From: Kitasatospora purpeofusca
GTDB taxonomy: Bacteria; Actinomycetota; Actinomycetes; Streptomycetales; Streptomycetaceae
Assembly: GCF_000718025.1 (NCBI RefSeq)
Contig: NZ_JODS01000004.1
Coordinates: 124,001-188,000, forward strand
Direction: 5' to 3'
Length of the DNA: 64,000 bases
Shown piece by piece: positions 31,846 to 40,779 of the stretch. Position 1 is the first letter of the stretch. Every line of letters starts with the position of its first letter. The notes below the pieces were generated by a model, which was not told where the DNA came from, searched no databases, and was given only the letters and a program-made list of their open reading frames with translations. The translations under genes were made by a program, and so were the position numbers.

Positions 31846-33501
31846 CTACATCCGCTCGGGCGACGTCACGCCAAGGAGCGTGAGCCCGTTGGCGATGACC
31901 GTGCGTGTCGCGTCGGCCAGCCAGAGCCGGGCGTGCGTGAGGTCGGTGACCTCCTCGTCGCCCTTCGGCAGGATCTGGCAGTTGTCGTAGAAGCGGTGGT
32001 ACTCGCGGGCGAGCTTCTCCAGGTACGTCGCGACGTGGTGCGGCTCGCGCCACTCGCCGGACTTGGCCACCACGCCCGGGAACTGGGCGAGCTCGCCGAG
32101 CAGGTTGGACTCCCACTCGGTCGCCAGCAGCTCCGGTTTGAAGTCCGCGCTGCGCGTGATGCCCTTCTCCACGGCGTTGCGCTGCACCGAGCACATCCGG
32201 GCGTGCGCGTACTGCACGTAGAAGACCGGGTTCTCGGCCTTCTGGCTGGTGACCAGGTCGATGTCGATGGTGATCGTGGAGTCGGTGGAGGAGCGCGCCA
32301 GCATGTAGCGGGCGGCGTCCACGCCGATCCACTCGACGACGTCGTCGATCGTGATGATGTTGCCGGCGCGCTTGGAGAGGCGGACCTCCTGGCCGTCGCG
32401 CAGCATCTTCACGAACTGGCCGATCTTGACCTCGATGTTCCGGTCCATGTCGTCGCCCGCGCAGGCGGCGATGGCCTTGAGCCGGTTCACGTAGCCGTGG
32501 TGGTCCGCGCCCAGCATGTAGACCGAGACCTCGGCGCCCCGGTCCCGCTTGGACAGGTAGTACGCGGCGTCGGCGGCGAAGTAGGTGGTCTCGCCGTCGG
32601 CCTTGATCAGGACGCGGTCCTTGTCGTCGCCGAAGTCGGTAGTGCGCAGCCAGATCGCACCGTCCTGCTCGAAGACGTGGCCCTGCTCGCGCAGCCGCTC
32701 CATGGCCTTCTCGACGGCGCCGGAGTCGTGCAGCGACTTCTCCGAGAACCAGACGTCGAAGTGGGTGCCGAACTCCTCCATCGAGCGCTGGATCTCGGCC
32801 ACCATGAGCTTGAGGCCCTCGGTGCGGAAGACCTCCAGCTGCTCGCCCTCGGAGAGGTCGAGCACGCCCGGGACGCCCTCGACGATCGCCTTGGCGATGT
32901 CGGCGATGTACTCGCCGACGTAGCCGTCCTCCGGGACGGGCTTGCCGTTGGCGGAGGCCTGGAGCGACTTGGCGAACTTGGTGATCTGCACACCGGCGTC
33001 GTTGAGGTAGTACTCGGTGGTGACGTCGGCGCCGGTGGCCTTGAGGATGCGGCCCAGCGAGTCGCCGACGGCCGCCCAGCGGACGCCGCCGATGTGGATC
33101 GGGCCGGTCGGGTTCGCGGAGACGAACTCCAGGTTGATCTTCAGGCCCTTGAGAGCCTCGTTGCGGCCGTACGCCGGACCGGCCTCGACGATGGTGCGCG
33201 CCAGCTCGCCCTGGGTGGCGGCGTCCAGCGTGATGTTCATGAAGCCCGGACCGGCGATGTCGACCTTGGTGACGCCGGTGATCCCTCGCAGGCGCTCGGC
33301 CAGCAGTTCGGCGACGGCTCGCGGCGGCTTGCCGGCCGGCTTCGCGAGCTGGAGGGCCACGTTGGTCGCGTAGTCGCCGTGGTCCCTGTTCTTGGGCCGC
33401 TCGATCGTCACGTGCTCGGGCACGGCGACGGCCAGCTCGCCCGCCTCGACGGCGGCGCTCACTGCGGCCTGGACTGCCTGGGAAAGCTCTGCGGGGGTCA
33501 C
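31846..33501 (-). CDS. argS: Arginyl-tRNA synthetase
   Basis: This 551-residue class I synthetase charges tRNA-Arg. The HIGH motif is seen as HIGG in SANPTGPIHIGGVRW, and the KMSKS position is VRLSKRAGN. The C-terminal DALR anticodon domain includes YVQYAHARMCSVQRNA. I chose GTG 33501 (MTPAELSQAV) over an upstream extension of low complexity. There is no ribosome site, but TACGCT lies exactly 7 bases before the GTG, pointing to a leaderless mRNA. A tRNA-Arg gene is about 0.7 kb away. Confidence 0.96.
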   Translation of the reverse strand: MTPAELSQAVQAAVSAAVEAGELAVAVPEHVTIERPKNRDHGDYATNVALQLAKPAGKPPRAVAELLAERLRGITGVTKVDIAGPGFMNITLDAATQGELARTIVEAGPAYGRNEALKGLKINLEFVSANPTGPIHIGGVRWAAVGDSLGRILKATGADVTTEYYLNDAGVQITKFAKSLQASANGKPVPEDGYVGEYIADIAKAIVEGVPGVLDLSEGEQLEVFRTEGLKLMVAEIQRSMEEFGTHFDVWFSEKSLHDSGAVEKAMERLREQGHVFEQDGAIWLRTTDFGDDKDRVLIKADGETTYFAADAAYYLSKRDRGAEVSVYMLGADHHGYVNRLKAIAACAGDDMDRNIEVKIGQFVKMLRDGQEVRLSKRAGNIITIDDVVEWIGVDAARYMLARSSTDSTITIDIDLVTSQKAENPVFYVQYAHARMCSVQRNAVEKGITRSADFKPELLATEWESNLLGELAQFPGVVAKSGEWREPHHVATYLEKLAREYHRFYDNCQILPKGDEEVTDLTHARLWLADATRTVIANGLTLLGVTSPERM

Positions 33502-33508
33502 GACGCCA

Positions 33509-33514
33509 AGCGTA
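33509..33514 (-). promoter_or_regulatory. -10 box TACGCT of leaderless argS
   Basis: TACGCT, seven bases, then GTG. No Shine-Dalgarno intervenes. Confidence 0.5.
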
Positions 33515-33588
33515 GGCGAGAGGGGGTGGCCCCTCGCCACTCGGTTTGCCGGTTGAGACACCGGGGCACCCCGCTCGGGCCCGGTCAC

Positions 33589-34017
33589 TCAGGCCCGATC
33601 ACTCCGGCCTGTTCGCCCAGGGCGAAACCCGTCCACCGCCCCGCCGTCCCGCTCGCGCTCCATCAGCCGCCGCACCAGCGCGACCAGGTCCGCCGGATCG
33701 AAGGGCTTGCCGAGGTAGCCGTCCACCCCGACCGACTCCCCCAGGTCCAGATCGGCCGGCGAGCAGGCGCTGACGATCGCGATCGGCAGCAGCCGCGTCC
33801 CCGGCGCCGCCCGCAGCCGGGCCGCCGTCCGCAGGCCGTCCAGCCTCGGCATCATCACGTCCAGCGTCACCACGTCGGGCTTCACCTGGCGGACCACCTC
33901 CAGGCACTCGGCACCGTCGGCGGCGGTCACCACCTCGAAGCCCTCGAGCTCCAGGTTGACCCTGATCAGCTGGCGGATCACCTCGCTGTCGTCCACCACG
34001 AGGACCCGCCCGGACAC
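33589..34017 (-). CDS. Single-domain response regulator (receiver only)
   Basis: This is a 142-residue CheY-like receiver: VLVVDDSEVIRQL at the start, the phospho-acceptor Asp53 in VVTLDVMMPRLDG and the conserved Lys in DGYLGKPFDP. There is no output domain, only a short basic tail (RPGRTGRSDRA). The GTG at 34017 follows GGTGAGG by about 8 bases; an alternative GTG lies three codons upstream. No kinase is adjacent, so it is an orphan, perhaps acting by protein contact. Confidence 0.88.
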   Translation of the reverse strand: MSGRVLVVDDSEVIRQLIRVNLELEGFEVVTAADGAECLEVVRQVKPDVVTLDVMMPRLDGLRTAARLRAAPGTRLLPIAIVSACSPADLDLGESVGVDGYLGKPFDPADLVALVRRLMERERDGGAVDGFRPGRTGRSDRA

Positions 34018-34175
34018 TCCCGACACCTCACCGAGGGTATCGGCGGGCCCGCCGCCCCGTCCGGCCTTTGGCCACTTCCGCCCGGACCGCCTGCCCCGGG
34101 CCCGTCCTCGGTCTCGTCCCCGACCTCGGGTCGGACCTCCGCGAAACCCGTGCACGGAGCACGGCGCGGGCCTGG

Positions 34176-34181
34176 TAGTGT
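34176..34181 (+). promoter_or_regulatory. -10 box TAGTGT of tRNA-Arg
   Basis: TAGTGT lies 40 bases upstream of the mature tRNA 5' end, implying a leader of about 33 nucleotides removed by RNase P. Confidence 0.45.
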
Positions 34182-34220
34182 TCTCCACGTCGAAGCGAAC
34201 GCGACGACAACAACGAGCAA

Positions 34221-34292
34221 GCCCCCGTAGCTCAGGGGATAGAGCACCGCCCTCCGGAGGCGGGTGCGTAGGTTCGAATCCTACCGGGGGCA
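34221..34292 (+). tRNA. tRNA-Arg (anticodon CCG)
   Basis: This is a full 72-base cloverleaf. The acceptor pairs GCCCCCG with CGGGGGC, the D-arm is GCTC..GAGC, and the anticodon stem CCGCC/GGCGG surrounds the loop CTCCGGA with anticodon CCG at 34254-34256. The T-arm is GTAGG-TTCGAAT-CCTAC, and the discriminator is A. CCA is not encoded. It reads CGG, a very common codon in this genome. Confidence 0.97.
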
Positions 34293-34311
34293 CTTCGCAA
34301 GAAGTGCAGAA

Positions 34312-34362
34312 CAGGCCCAGGCCAGTGGCGAGTTGCCACGGGACTGGGCCTGATTCGTTTTT
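34312..34362 (+). terminator. Rho-independent terminator of tRNA-Arg
   Basis: CAGGCCCAG/CTGGGCCTG encloses a second stem GTGGC/GCCAC, followed by a T-rich tail ending TTTTT, rare in this genome and strongly diagnostic. Confidence 0.9.
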
Positions 34363-34392
34363 CCGGCGCTCCCCGGCGGTGACGCCCGGTCA

Positions 34393-34423
34393 ACCCGTGG
34401 GGCCGGGGCGCGGCCCCACGGGT
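34393..34423. terminator. Terminator of the lipoprotein gene
   Basis: ACCCGTGGGGCCG/CGGCCCCACGGGT, a 13-bp perfect stem with 5-base loop, lies 7 bases after the lipoprotein stop. Confidence 0.8.
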
Positions 34424-34430
34424 GCGACGG

Positions 34431-35276
34431 TCAGCTCGCGGCGGCGGCACCCGCGCCGGCGGGGGCGGCGAAGGTCTCGGCGGGGCCGAAGTCGGTGAAG
34501 GTCACCTTGTTGACGGTCTTGGCGCCCTTGAGGACCACACCCTGCTCGACGTACCGGGTACGGCCCTGGGCGTCGATCCACTGGTCGAAGTCGAAGCCGG
34601 TGATGCCCTTGGCCTTCGACGAGCGGTAGGTGCGCGGGTCGATCTCGGCGATCTGCTCCAGGTCGACGTGGCCGGACAAGTGCTGCGTCGGGACGCCGTC
34701 ACGGGTCTCCGCGCCCTTGCGGGCGGCCGGACCCTGGGCCAGCAGCAGCTTCGCATAGACCGTGTAGTCGAGCGCCGAACCCTCGGCGGACTTCGGCGCC
34801 TTGATCCACTGCTCGTCCGGGCCCATGCGGGTGTACGTGGCGTCGGCGGTGGTCACCGTCTCGACCACGAGGTCGGCCTCGGCGATCTTCATCTCGCCGC
34901 GACCGGTGTAGGCCGTGTTGAGGTTCTGCCGGGCGGTGGTGATCCCGGCAGCCTTGCCCCCGACCTCGGTGATCATCTTCAGGGAGACCGCGTAGGGCTC
35001 CTTGCTCGCGTTCTCCACGGCCTTCGCCGGATCGAAGTCCCCGGCCGGAGCGGCGGGGGTCGTGGCGACCGGCGCCGGGGTGGTGACGACCGGGGTCGGG
35101 GTCGGAGTCTCGGTGGCGGTGGGCGAGGGGGCGGCCGCGGTGGTCGCGGGCGCGGTGGCGGCGGTGGTCGCCGGGGCGGGGGCCGCCGCGTCCTTGTTCT
35201 CGGTGTCGTTGCAGGCGGTGAGCGCGGCCAGGGCGACGGCGGTCGCGGCGGCGGCGAGCACGGTGGTACGGCGCAT
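34431..35276 (-). CDS. Secreted lipoprotein, unknown function
   Basis: This 281-residue protein has a lipoprotein signal peptide (MRRTTVLAAAA, lipobox LTAC with Cys22) and a Pro/Thr/Ala linker (about 30-85, TPTPTPVVTTP). The folded domain includes FDPAKAVENASKEPYAVSL and DFDQWIDAQGRTRYVEQGV. The alternating strands and the ligand-free look recall LolA/LppX-like lipoproteins, but that is inference. ATG 35276 with GGAG about 11 bases upstream. A deleted copy lies directly upstream (35363-35578). Confidence 0.85.
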   Translation of the reverse strand: MRRTTVLAAAATAVALAALTACNDTENKDAAAPAPATTAATAPATTAAAPSPTATETPTPTPVVTTPAPVATTPAAPAGDFDPAKAVENASKEPYAVSLKMITEVGGKAAGITTARQNLNTAYTGRGEMKIAEADLVVETVTTADATYTRMGPDEQWIKAPKSAEGSALDYTVYAKLLLAQGPAARKGAETRDGVPTQHLSGHVDLEQIAEIDPRTYRSSKAKGITGFDFDQWIDAQGRTRYVEQGVVLKGAKTVNKVTFTDFGPAETFAAPAGAGAAAAS

Positions 35277-35362
35277 CGTGGTGGAACTCCGGGGTGAACG
35301 GGCCGGCGGCCCGGTGAAGGTGAACGGTGGAACGGCTGCGGGGCGGTACACGCCCGGCGGGG

Positions 35363-35578
35363 TCAGTCGGCGAGCGGACCGGGCCCGGCGAAGGTCTCGG
35401 CGGGGCCGAAGCCCCCGAAGGTGGCGACGGCCGCGGTCCGCTCGACACGGCGGGTGCGGCCCCGGGCGTCGATCGCCTGGTCCAGGTCGACGCTCCTGGC
35501 TCCCGCCGTGCTCGGCTCACGGTGCGCCACCGGGAAGGCGGAGGCGGTCGCGGCGGCGAGGACCGTGCTGCGGCGCAC
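35363..35578 (-). pseudogene. Internally deleted copy of the adjacent lipoprotein gene
   Basis: A 71-codon frame from GTG 35578 begins VRRSTVLAAAT, matching the neighbour's MRRTTVLAAAA. It then jumps to DLDQAIDARGRTRR and FGPAETFAGP, matching the neighbour's C-terminal DFDQWIDAQGRTRY and FGPAETFAAP. The lipobox, linker and most of the domain are gone. This is best explained by tandem duplication and a roughly 200-codon deletion. Confidence 0.75.
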
Positions 35579-35833
35579 GGTGGTGAAGGCCCCCCAAGGC
35601 GGAAACCGATGGTCAGTGCGCGGAGAGCTTCCCACAGGCCGCGGCCACCGGTCGAACCGGATTTCGATCCGGCGTCCCGGCGGCCCGACAAGGCTTCACG
35701 GGGCTTTCGGAGCCGTCCGCCAGTCGGTCCATCAGACGGGCGGCGCGGCAGAGCACTTCGCGCCCGACACCCTGGCCGGGGTGTTCGCGGACCCACCGAA
35801 AGCCGAGGTGGAAGACGCATTTCTTCGCGCTCA

Positions 35834-35856
35834 GGAAGTCGACCGGGTCGACTTCC
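35834..35856. repeat. GGAAGTCG palindrome, copy a
   Basis: GGAAGTCGAC/GTCGACTTCC with 3-base loop, in non-coding DNA between the lipoprotein remnant and the protease gene. First of eight related palindromes. Confidence 0.8.
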
Positions 35857-35926
35857 CGCTCCGGGCTCGCTCCGGCCGAGCGCGGCCCAGCCTCGGAGGA
35901 AATCGGGTCCGGGGTTGGGAGTGGGA

Positions 35927-35954
35927 AGTCGACGCCCCCTACTTCCCAACTCCC
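35927..35954. repeat. GGAAGT palindrome, copy b
   Basis: GGGAGTGGGAAGT/ACTTCCCAACTCCC, with one bulged base. It belongs to the same family with the GAGTGG extension. Confidence 0.65.
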
Positions 35955-36026
35955 GGGGGTTCTCCGGTGGCTCCCTTGCCGCTCGCAAGGGCGCCACCGG
36001 AGCCGACCTGCGTCACCACTGGAGTG

Positions 36027-36049
36027 GGAAGTCGGCCGGGCCGACTTCC
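36027..36049. repeat. GGAAGTCG palindrome, copy c
   Basis: GGAAGTCGGCC/GGCCGACTTCC, perfect 11-bp arms around one base, preceded by GGAGTG. Confidence 0.85.
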
Positions 36050-36140
36050 TGTGCAAGGTCCGAAGCTGCCGGTCGGGCTCCGGCGGGGCCGGGGACGCGT
36101 TCCAGAAGGTCCGGCAGTGCTCGCAGCCTGGCGCCGGGCC

Positions 36141-36172
36141 CGCCGCAGCCGCTTCAGGAGGCGGCTGCGGCG
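36141..36172 (-). terminator. Terminator overlapping the protease stop codon
   Basis: CGCCGCAGCCGC/GCGGCTGCGGCG, 12 bp, with the stop codon in the 8-base loop. Confidence 0.6.
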
Positions 36173-37149
36173 GCCGCCTCCTGGTAGAGGGCCGCGATGG
36201 TGTGGTCGAAGTAGGCGCTGTAGGAGATGTCGTCGGTGTCGCCGCCCTGCTGGTAGCCGCCGATGGCGCCGACGACGTGGCCGGTGGCGGTGGAGATCCA
36301 GGGGCCGCCGCTGGTGCCGCCGGGGTAGTCCGGGCAGTCGACGACCCGCTGGTAGGCGCTCTGGCGGCCGGTGGTGTTGGTGCACAGCAGGGGCTGCTCA
36401 CCGCCCGCGGGGTAGCCGTAGAGCCGGACGGTGGTGCCGAAGGGCTCGTCGGTGCCGAGCGTGTTGCCGCCGACCACGTCCTCGACCCGGCGGCCGCTGT
36501 CGTCGGCGGCGGTCTCCAGGACGGCGAAGTCCTCGTCCTGGTCGCCGCCGTGGGACCAGCCGGTGGTGGTGTGCACGGCGGTGACCCGCCAGGTGCCGTA
36601 CGGGGCCTTGCCGTCGCGGTAGCCCGGGGCGAAGGTGACGCCGCTCGGGTCGTCGATGCAGTGGGCGGCGGTGAGCAGCAGGTTTCCGGTGGTGCTGTGC
36701 AGCACGCTGGCGGTGCAGAAGTGGTTGCCCGGGCGGACGGTGCCGGTGAACAGGGCGCCGACGGTGGCCGCCTCGGGGGTGGCCGGGGCGGTGGCGGTGG
36801 TGCCGAGGGGCCCGTCGGCGGGGGTGGGGGCGGCCGTCGTGGGCGCGGGCGTGGCCGTAGCAGTGGGAGTGGGCGTGGGCGCCGCAGACGCGGTGGCCGG
36901 ATCCGGCTCCGAGGACACCGACGGCTCCGTCCCCGTGACCGGGACGGCCGCGGGGACGCTGGGCGTGCCCGGGACCGGCGGCGCGACGGTGGCCGAGGTG
37001 GCCGGGGAGGCGACGGCGGTGGCCCTCGGGGTCAGGCTGTGGGTGCCCACCACCACGACCGCCACGGTGAGGACGGACAGCGCCGTGGTGACCAGGGTCG
37101 GCGCCAGGAAACGGCGGCGGCGGGGAGTACGGCGGCGGTGCTGGCCCAT
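36154..37149 (-). CDS. Exported trypsin-like serine protease
   Basis: This 331-residue protein has a basic N-terminus (GQHRRRTPRRRRF) and one membrane segment (about 18-40) acting as an uncleaved anchor or signal. A long Pro/Thr/Ala linker (about 50-130) leads to a chymotrypsin-fold domain. The triad is visible: His in TAAHC, Asp in DEDFAVLE and Ser in PGGTSGGPWIS. Cysteine pairs suggest disulfides. ATG 37149 with AGGAG about 10 bases upstream. Substrate is unknown. Confidence 0.92.
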   Translation of the reverse strand: MGQHRRRTPRRRRFLAPTLVTTALSVLTVAVVVVGTHSLTPRATAVASPATSATVAPPVPGTPSVPAAVPVTGTEPSVSSEPDPATASAAPTPTPTATATPAPTTAAPTPADGPLGTTATAPATPEAATVGALFTGTVRPGNHFCTASVLHSTTGNLLLTAAHCIDDPSGVTFAPGYRDGKAPYGTWRVTAVHTTTGWSHGGDQDEDFAVLETAADDSGRRVEDVVGGNTLGTDEPFGTTVRLYGYPAGGEQPLLCTNTTGRQSAYQRVVDCPDYPGGTSGGPWISTATGHVVGAIGGYQQGGDTDDISYSAYFDHTIAALYQEAAAAAAS

Positions 37150-37257
37150 GCTCGGTCGGCTCCTGCCCTGGTCGGCGGCGGTGCGGGGTCGGTCCCGACT
37201 ATGGCGTCCCGAGCTGGGAGGGTCGTGATGCGTCGCTGGGAACGGCATGAGAATTCA

Positions 37258-37302
37258 GCCGGTCGCCCCCGTCCGGGCGGTCCGCGGGCGGGGGCGACCG
37301 GC
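37258..37302 (-). terminator. Terminator of the MFS gene
   Basis: GCCGGTCGCCCCCG/CGGGGGCGACCGGC, a 14-bp stem, lies 5 bases after the MFS stop. Confidence 0.75.
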
Positions 37303-37307
37303 TCGGG

Positions 37308-38900
37308 TCAGGTGGTCCGCTGTTGCTGGTGGGCCGTGGCCTGGGCCGGTGCCCCCGCGCTCGCCGGGGCCTCGGCGGCGGTGCCGGTCGCCCCGGTGGC
37401 CTCGCCCGGCGCGGGCCGGTGGTCGATCATCAGGAAGGCGATCAGCGCGGCCAGCAGCAGGATGCCCATGGCGACCCAGGTGGCGATCACATAGCCGTGC
37501 ACCGCGCCCTGGGCCTGGACCGCCGGGTCCCCGGCGGTGGTGATCCGGGCGGCGATCCAGCTCGCGGTGGCACTGGCCGCGATGGTGTTGAGCAGCGCGG
37601 TGCCGAAGGAGCCGCCGACCTGCTGGGCCGAGTTGATGGTGGCCGAGGCGGCGCCGGCCTCGTTCGGCGCGACGCCGAGGGTGGCCAGGCTCATCGACGG
37701 CATGAAGATCAGGCCCATGCCGAAGCCGAGCAGCAGTTCGGCGGGCAGCACCATGCCGGCCCAGGGGCTGTCCACCTTCATCTGGGTCAGCCAGGCCATG
37801 CCGGCGGCGGCCAGCAGCAGTCCCGGTCCGATCAGGTTGCGGGACGGCACCCTGGTCATCAGCCGGGCCGCGAAGCCGGTGGAGCTGATGACGATGGCCG
37901 CCGTCATCGGCAGGAAGGAGACTCCGGACATCACCGGCGAGAAGTGCTTGATGACCTGCAGGTAGTAGGTCAGGAACAGGAACAGGCCGAACATGCCGAT
38001 CATCGCCAGGCCGACCGAGAGGGCGGCGCCGCCGCGGTTGCGCTCGGCCACGATGTGGAGCGGCAGCAGCGCGTGCGGGGTGCGCTTCTCGACCAGGACG
38101 AACAGCACGAGCAGCAGCACGCCGAACCCGAGCGAGCCGAGCACCAGCCAGTCGCCCCAGCCTCGGGTGACGGCCTCGGAGGTGCCGTAGACGATGGCGA
38201 GCAGGCCGCCGCAGCCGAGCACGGCGCCGGGCAGGTCGAGTCTGGTCCGGGTGCCCTTGCCGATGTGGTCGCGGGTCAGCACGGAGAACGCCGCGAAGGC
38301 GGTGGCGATCGCGATCGGGGTGTTCACGAACAGGCACCAGCGCCAGTTCAGGTACTCGGTGAGCAGGCCGCCGAGGAGCAGGCCGATCGCGGCGCCGCCG
38401 CCGGCGATGGCACCGAAGATGCCGAAGGCGGTGCTCCGCTCCTTGGGATCGGTGAACGTCGTGGAGAGCAGTCCCAGGGCGGACGGGGCGAGCAGCGCGC
38501 CGAAGGCGCCCTGGAGGGCGCGGGCGGCGAAGAGCATGGTGGGCCCACTGGCGGCGCCGCCGATCGCCGAGGCGAGGGCGAAGCCGAGCAGGCCGACGGT
38601 GAAGACGCGCTTGCGGCCGAAGAGGTCGCCGAGGCGGCCGCCGAGGAGCAGGAGTCCGCCGAAGGCCAGCGTGTAGGCGGTGATCACCCACTGCCGGTCG
38701 GCGTCCGAGATCCCGAGATCCTTCTGGGCCGACGGGAGGGCGATGTTCACGATGGTGATGTCGAGGACGATCATCAGCTGGGCGATGGCGATGACGGCCA
38801 GGGCCCACCAGCGGCGGGAACCCGCCGTTCCATGACCGGTGGCAGCTTGGGCTTGGGAGGACACTTCGGGAGCCTTTCCGGAGGGGAGCGGAGAGGTCAC
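37308..38900 (-). CDS. DHA2-family MFS drug exporter
   Basis: This 530-residue protein has about 14 membrane helices. The motifs are LDITIVNIALP (DHA2 signature in helix 1), GRLGDLFGRKRVF (MFS motif A) and the ARALQGAFGALLAPS antiporter motif. It resembles EmrB/QacA-type proton-driven drug exporters. GTG 38900 with GAAGG 8 bases upstream. The upstream 150 bases are A/T-rich. A regulator is not adjacent on the same side. Confidence 0.93.
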   Translation of the reverse strand: MTSPLPSGKAPEVSSQAQAATGHGTAGSRRWWALAVIAIAQLMIVLDITIVNIALPSAQKDLGISDADRQWVITAYTLAFGGLLLLGGRLGDLFGRKRVFTVGLLGFALASAIGGAASGPTMLFAARALQGAFGALLAPSALGLLSTTFTDPKERSTAFGIFGAIAGGGAAIGLLLGGLLTEYLNWRWCLFVNTPIAIATAFAAFSVLTRDHIGKGTRTRLDLPGAVLGCGGLLAIVYGTSEAVTRGWGDWLVLGSLGFGVLLLVLFVLVEKRTPHALLPLHIVAERNRGGAALSVGLAMIGMFGLFLFLTYYLQVIKHFSPVMSGVSFLPMTAAIVISSTGFAARLMTRVPSRNLIGPGLLLAAAGMAWLTQMKVDSPWAGMVLPAELLLGFGMGLIFMPSMSLATLGVAPNEAGAASATINSAQQVGGSFGTALLNTIAASATASWIAARITTAGDPAVQAQGAVHGYVIATWVAMGILLLAALIAFLMIDHRPAPGEATGATGTAAEAPASAGAPAQATAHQQQRTT

Positions 38901-39016
38901 GCAGTCGCCTTCAAGCCAAACTCGCCTCGCGGCGAATCGCAAGGAAAAAGCTCACCAAATCGGTTGAAATGGGACCAAAGAACCAGATCGACCGGGACCA
39001 CGGCCCGAGTGGACCG

Positions 39017-39042
39017 AGGTCCCGGGAGCGTGCCCGGGACCT
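39017..39042 (-). terminator. Terminator of the DUF885 gene
   Basis: AGGTCCCGGG/CCCGGGACCT with 6-base loop, 12 bases after the stop codon. Confidence 0.8.
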
Positions 39043-39054
39043 CGCGCCACAGCC

Positions 39055-40779
39055 CTAGAGCGCGGACAGCTCCGCGACCAGGTCGTCCAGGCCCAGCGAG
39101 CCCTGCGACAGCGCCGCCATGTGCCAGGCCTTGAGGTCGAACACCTCGCCGCGCGCCTCGTGCGCCGCCCTGGCCGCGGCCCGCCCGCGCAGCCAGGCCC
39201 GCTCGCCCAGCTTGTAGCCGATCGCCTGGCCGGGCAGGCCCAGGTAGCGGACCAGCTCGCTGTCCAGGAAGTCGGTGGACAGCCCGCAGTAGGTGCCGAA
39301 GAACTCACGGGCGGCGTCCGGCTCGACCCGCTCCCCCGGGCGGTACGGCGAGTCGGCCGGGAAGTCCAGGCCGGCGTGCATGCCGATGTCGACGATCACC
39401 CGCAGCGCCCGCATCATCTGCGCGTTGAGGTAGCCGAGCCGGTGGCCCGGGTCGGTGAGGTAGCCGAGCTCGTCCATCAGGCGCTCGGCGTACAGGGCCC
39501 AGCCCTCCAGGTTGGCGCTCACCCCGCCGAGGCTGACCTGGTAGGTGGAGAGCCGGTCCGCGACGTAGTTCCACTGCGCGAGCTGCAGGTGGTGGCCGGG
39601 GACGCCCTCGTGGTACCAGGTCGAGACGAGGTCCCACTCCGGGAAGCGCTCGCGGCCGAGGGTGGGCAGCCAGGTCCGGCCGGGGCGGCTGAAGTCCAGC
39701 GAGGGGGCCGTGTAGTACGGCGCGGCGGCGCTGCCGGCCGGGGCGATCCGGGACTCGACCCGGGTGATCGGCTCGGCCAGGTCGAAGTGGATGCCCTGGA
39801 GGTCGGCGATCGCGCTGTCCATCAGCCCCTGGAGGAACTCGCGGGCGGCCTCGGCGCCGAACCGGGCGGGGCCGTCGGTCTCCAGCCACTTCATCGCCTG
39901 CATCGGGTCGGCGCCCGGCTTCACCTTCTCGGCCTCGGTGCGCATCTGGGCCAGCAGGTCGTGGAACTCCTGCCAGGCCCAGGAGTAGGCCTCGTCGAGG
40001 TCGAGGTCGGCACCGGTCCAGTAGCGCACCCAGCGGCCGTAGCGCTCGCGGCCGACGGTGTCCGGGGCATCGGCGGCGGCCGGGCCGTAGACCTCGCCCA
40101 GCCAGTCGCGCAGGGCCACCAGGGCCTCGGCGGCGGCCGTCGCGTGGCCGGACAGCTCCGCGCGCAGCGACTCGGGGGCCTCCCGGACCAGGTCGCCGAA
40201 CCAGCCGCCCGGGGTGTCGCCGTCGAGCCACTCGCCGAGCTGGCCGATCACCGTGGTCACCTGGCGGGGGCCGGAGAGCAGACCGCGCGCGATGCCCTCG
40301 GCGAGGGTCGCGCGGTACCCGGCGAGCGCCTCCGGCACCCGGGCGAGGCGGCGGCCGAGGATGCCCCACTGCTCCTCGGTGTCGGTGGGCATGAGGGTGA
40401 AGACGTCACGGAGGTTGTGCAGCGGCGAGCCCAGGTTGTGGACGGCCCGGAACCGCTCGCCCGCGTCGTGGACGGCGAGCTCGGCGACGAGCCGCTCGCG
40501 CAGCAGGCGGGCGCAGCGCCGTTCGGCCTCGTCCCGGGCGGCATCGGCCGTGGCGGCCTGGTCGAGTGCCGCCTCGGCCTCGTCGAGCCGGGCCAGGGTG
40601 GAGCGTCCGAGGTCCGCGATCGCCTCGGCCCCGGCCGGGGAGAGGTCGGGGAGGCGGTCGTCCTCGGGGTTCAGGCCCAGATACACCGCGGTCAGCGGGT
40701 CGAGCTCGGCGAGGTCCCGCACGTAGGCGTCGGCGACACGGCGGGGGGTGGTGCCGTCGGAGCTGATCAGTTCAACCAT
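39055..40779 (-). CDS. DUF885 family metallo-hydrolase
   Basis: This 574-residue cytosolic protein carries the zinc-binding WYHEGVPGHHLQ motif (HExxxxHH type) characteristic of DUF885, a family related to M32/M2-like metallopeptidases. Other conserved stretches are EGWALYAERLMDELG, preceded by SANL, and PGQAIGYKLGE near the C-terminus. No signal peptide. ATG 40779. It may be a dipeptidase or carboxypeptidase; no substrate can be assigned. Confidence 0.9.
   Translation of the reverse strand: MVELISSDGTTPRRVADAYVRDLAELDPLTAVYLGLNPEDDRLPDLSPAGAEAIADLGRSTLARLDEAEAALDQAATADAARDEAERRCARLLRERLVAELAVHDAGERFRAVHNLGSPLHNLRDVFTLMPTDTEEQWGILGRRLARVPEALAGYRATLAEGIARGLLSGPRQVTTVIGQLGEWLDGDTPGGWFGDLVREAPESLRAELSGHATAAAEALVALRDWLGEVYGPAAADAPDTVGRERYGRWVRYWTGADLDLDEAYSWAWQEFHDLLAQMRTEAEKVKPGADPMQAMKWLETDGPARFGAEAAREFLQGLMDSAIADLQGIHFDLAEPITRVESRIAPAGSAAAPYYTAPSLDFSRPGRTWLPTLGRERFPEWDLVSTWYHEGVPGHHLQLAQWNYVADRLSTYQVSLGGVSANLEGWALYAERLMDELGYLTDPGHRLGYLNAQMMRALRVIVDIGMHAGLDFPADSPYRPGERVEPDAAREFFGTYCGLSTDFLDSELVRYLGLPGQAIGYKLGERAWLRGRAAARAAHEARGEVFDLKAWHMAALSQGSLGLDDLVAELSAL

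Noticed and set aside
30463..34230. 1255-codon plus-strand frame over lysA and argS
   Set aside because: Shadow frame. Both minus-strand genes show complete enzyme motifs.
33589..34293. 234-residue form of the receiver protein
   Set aside because: The extension would run antisense through the tRNA-Arg gene.
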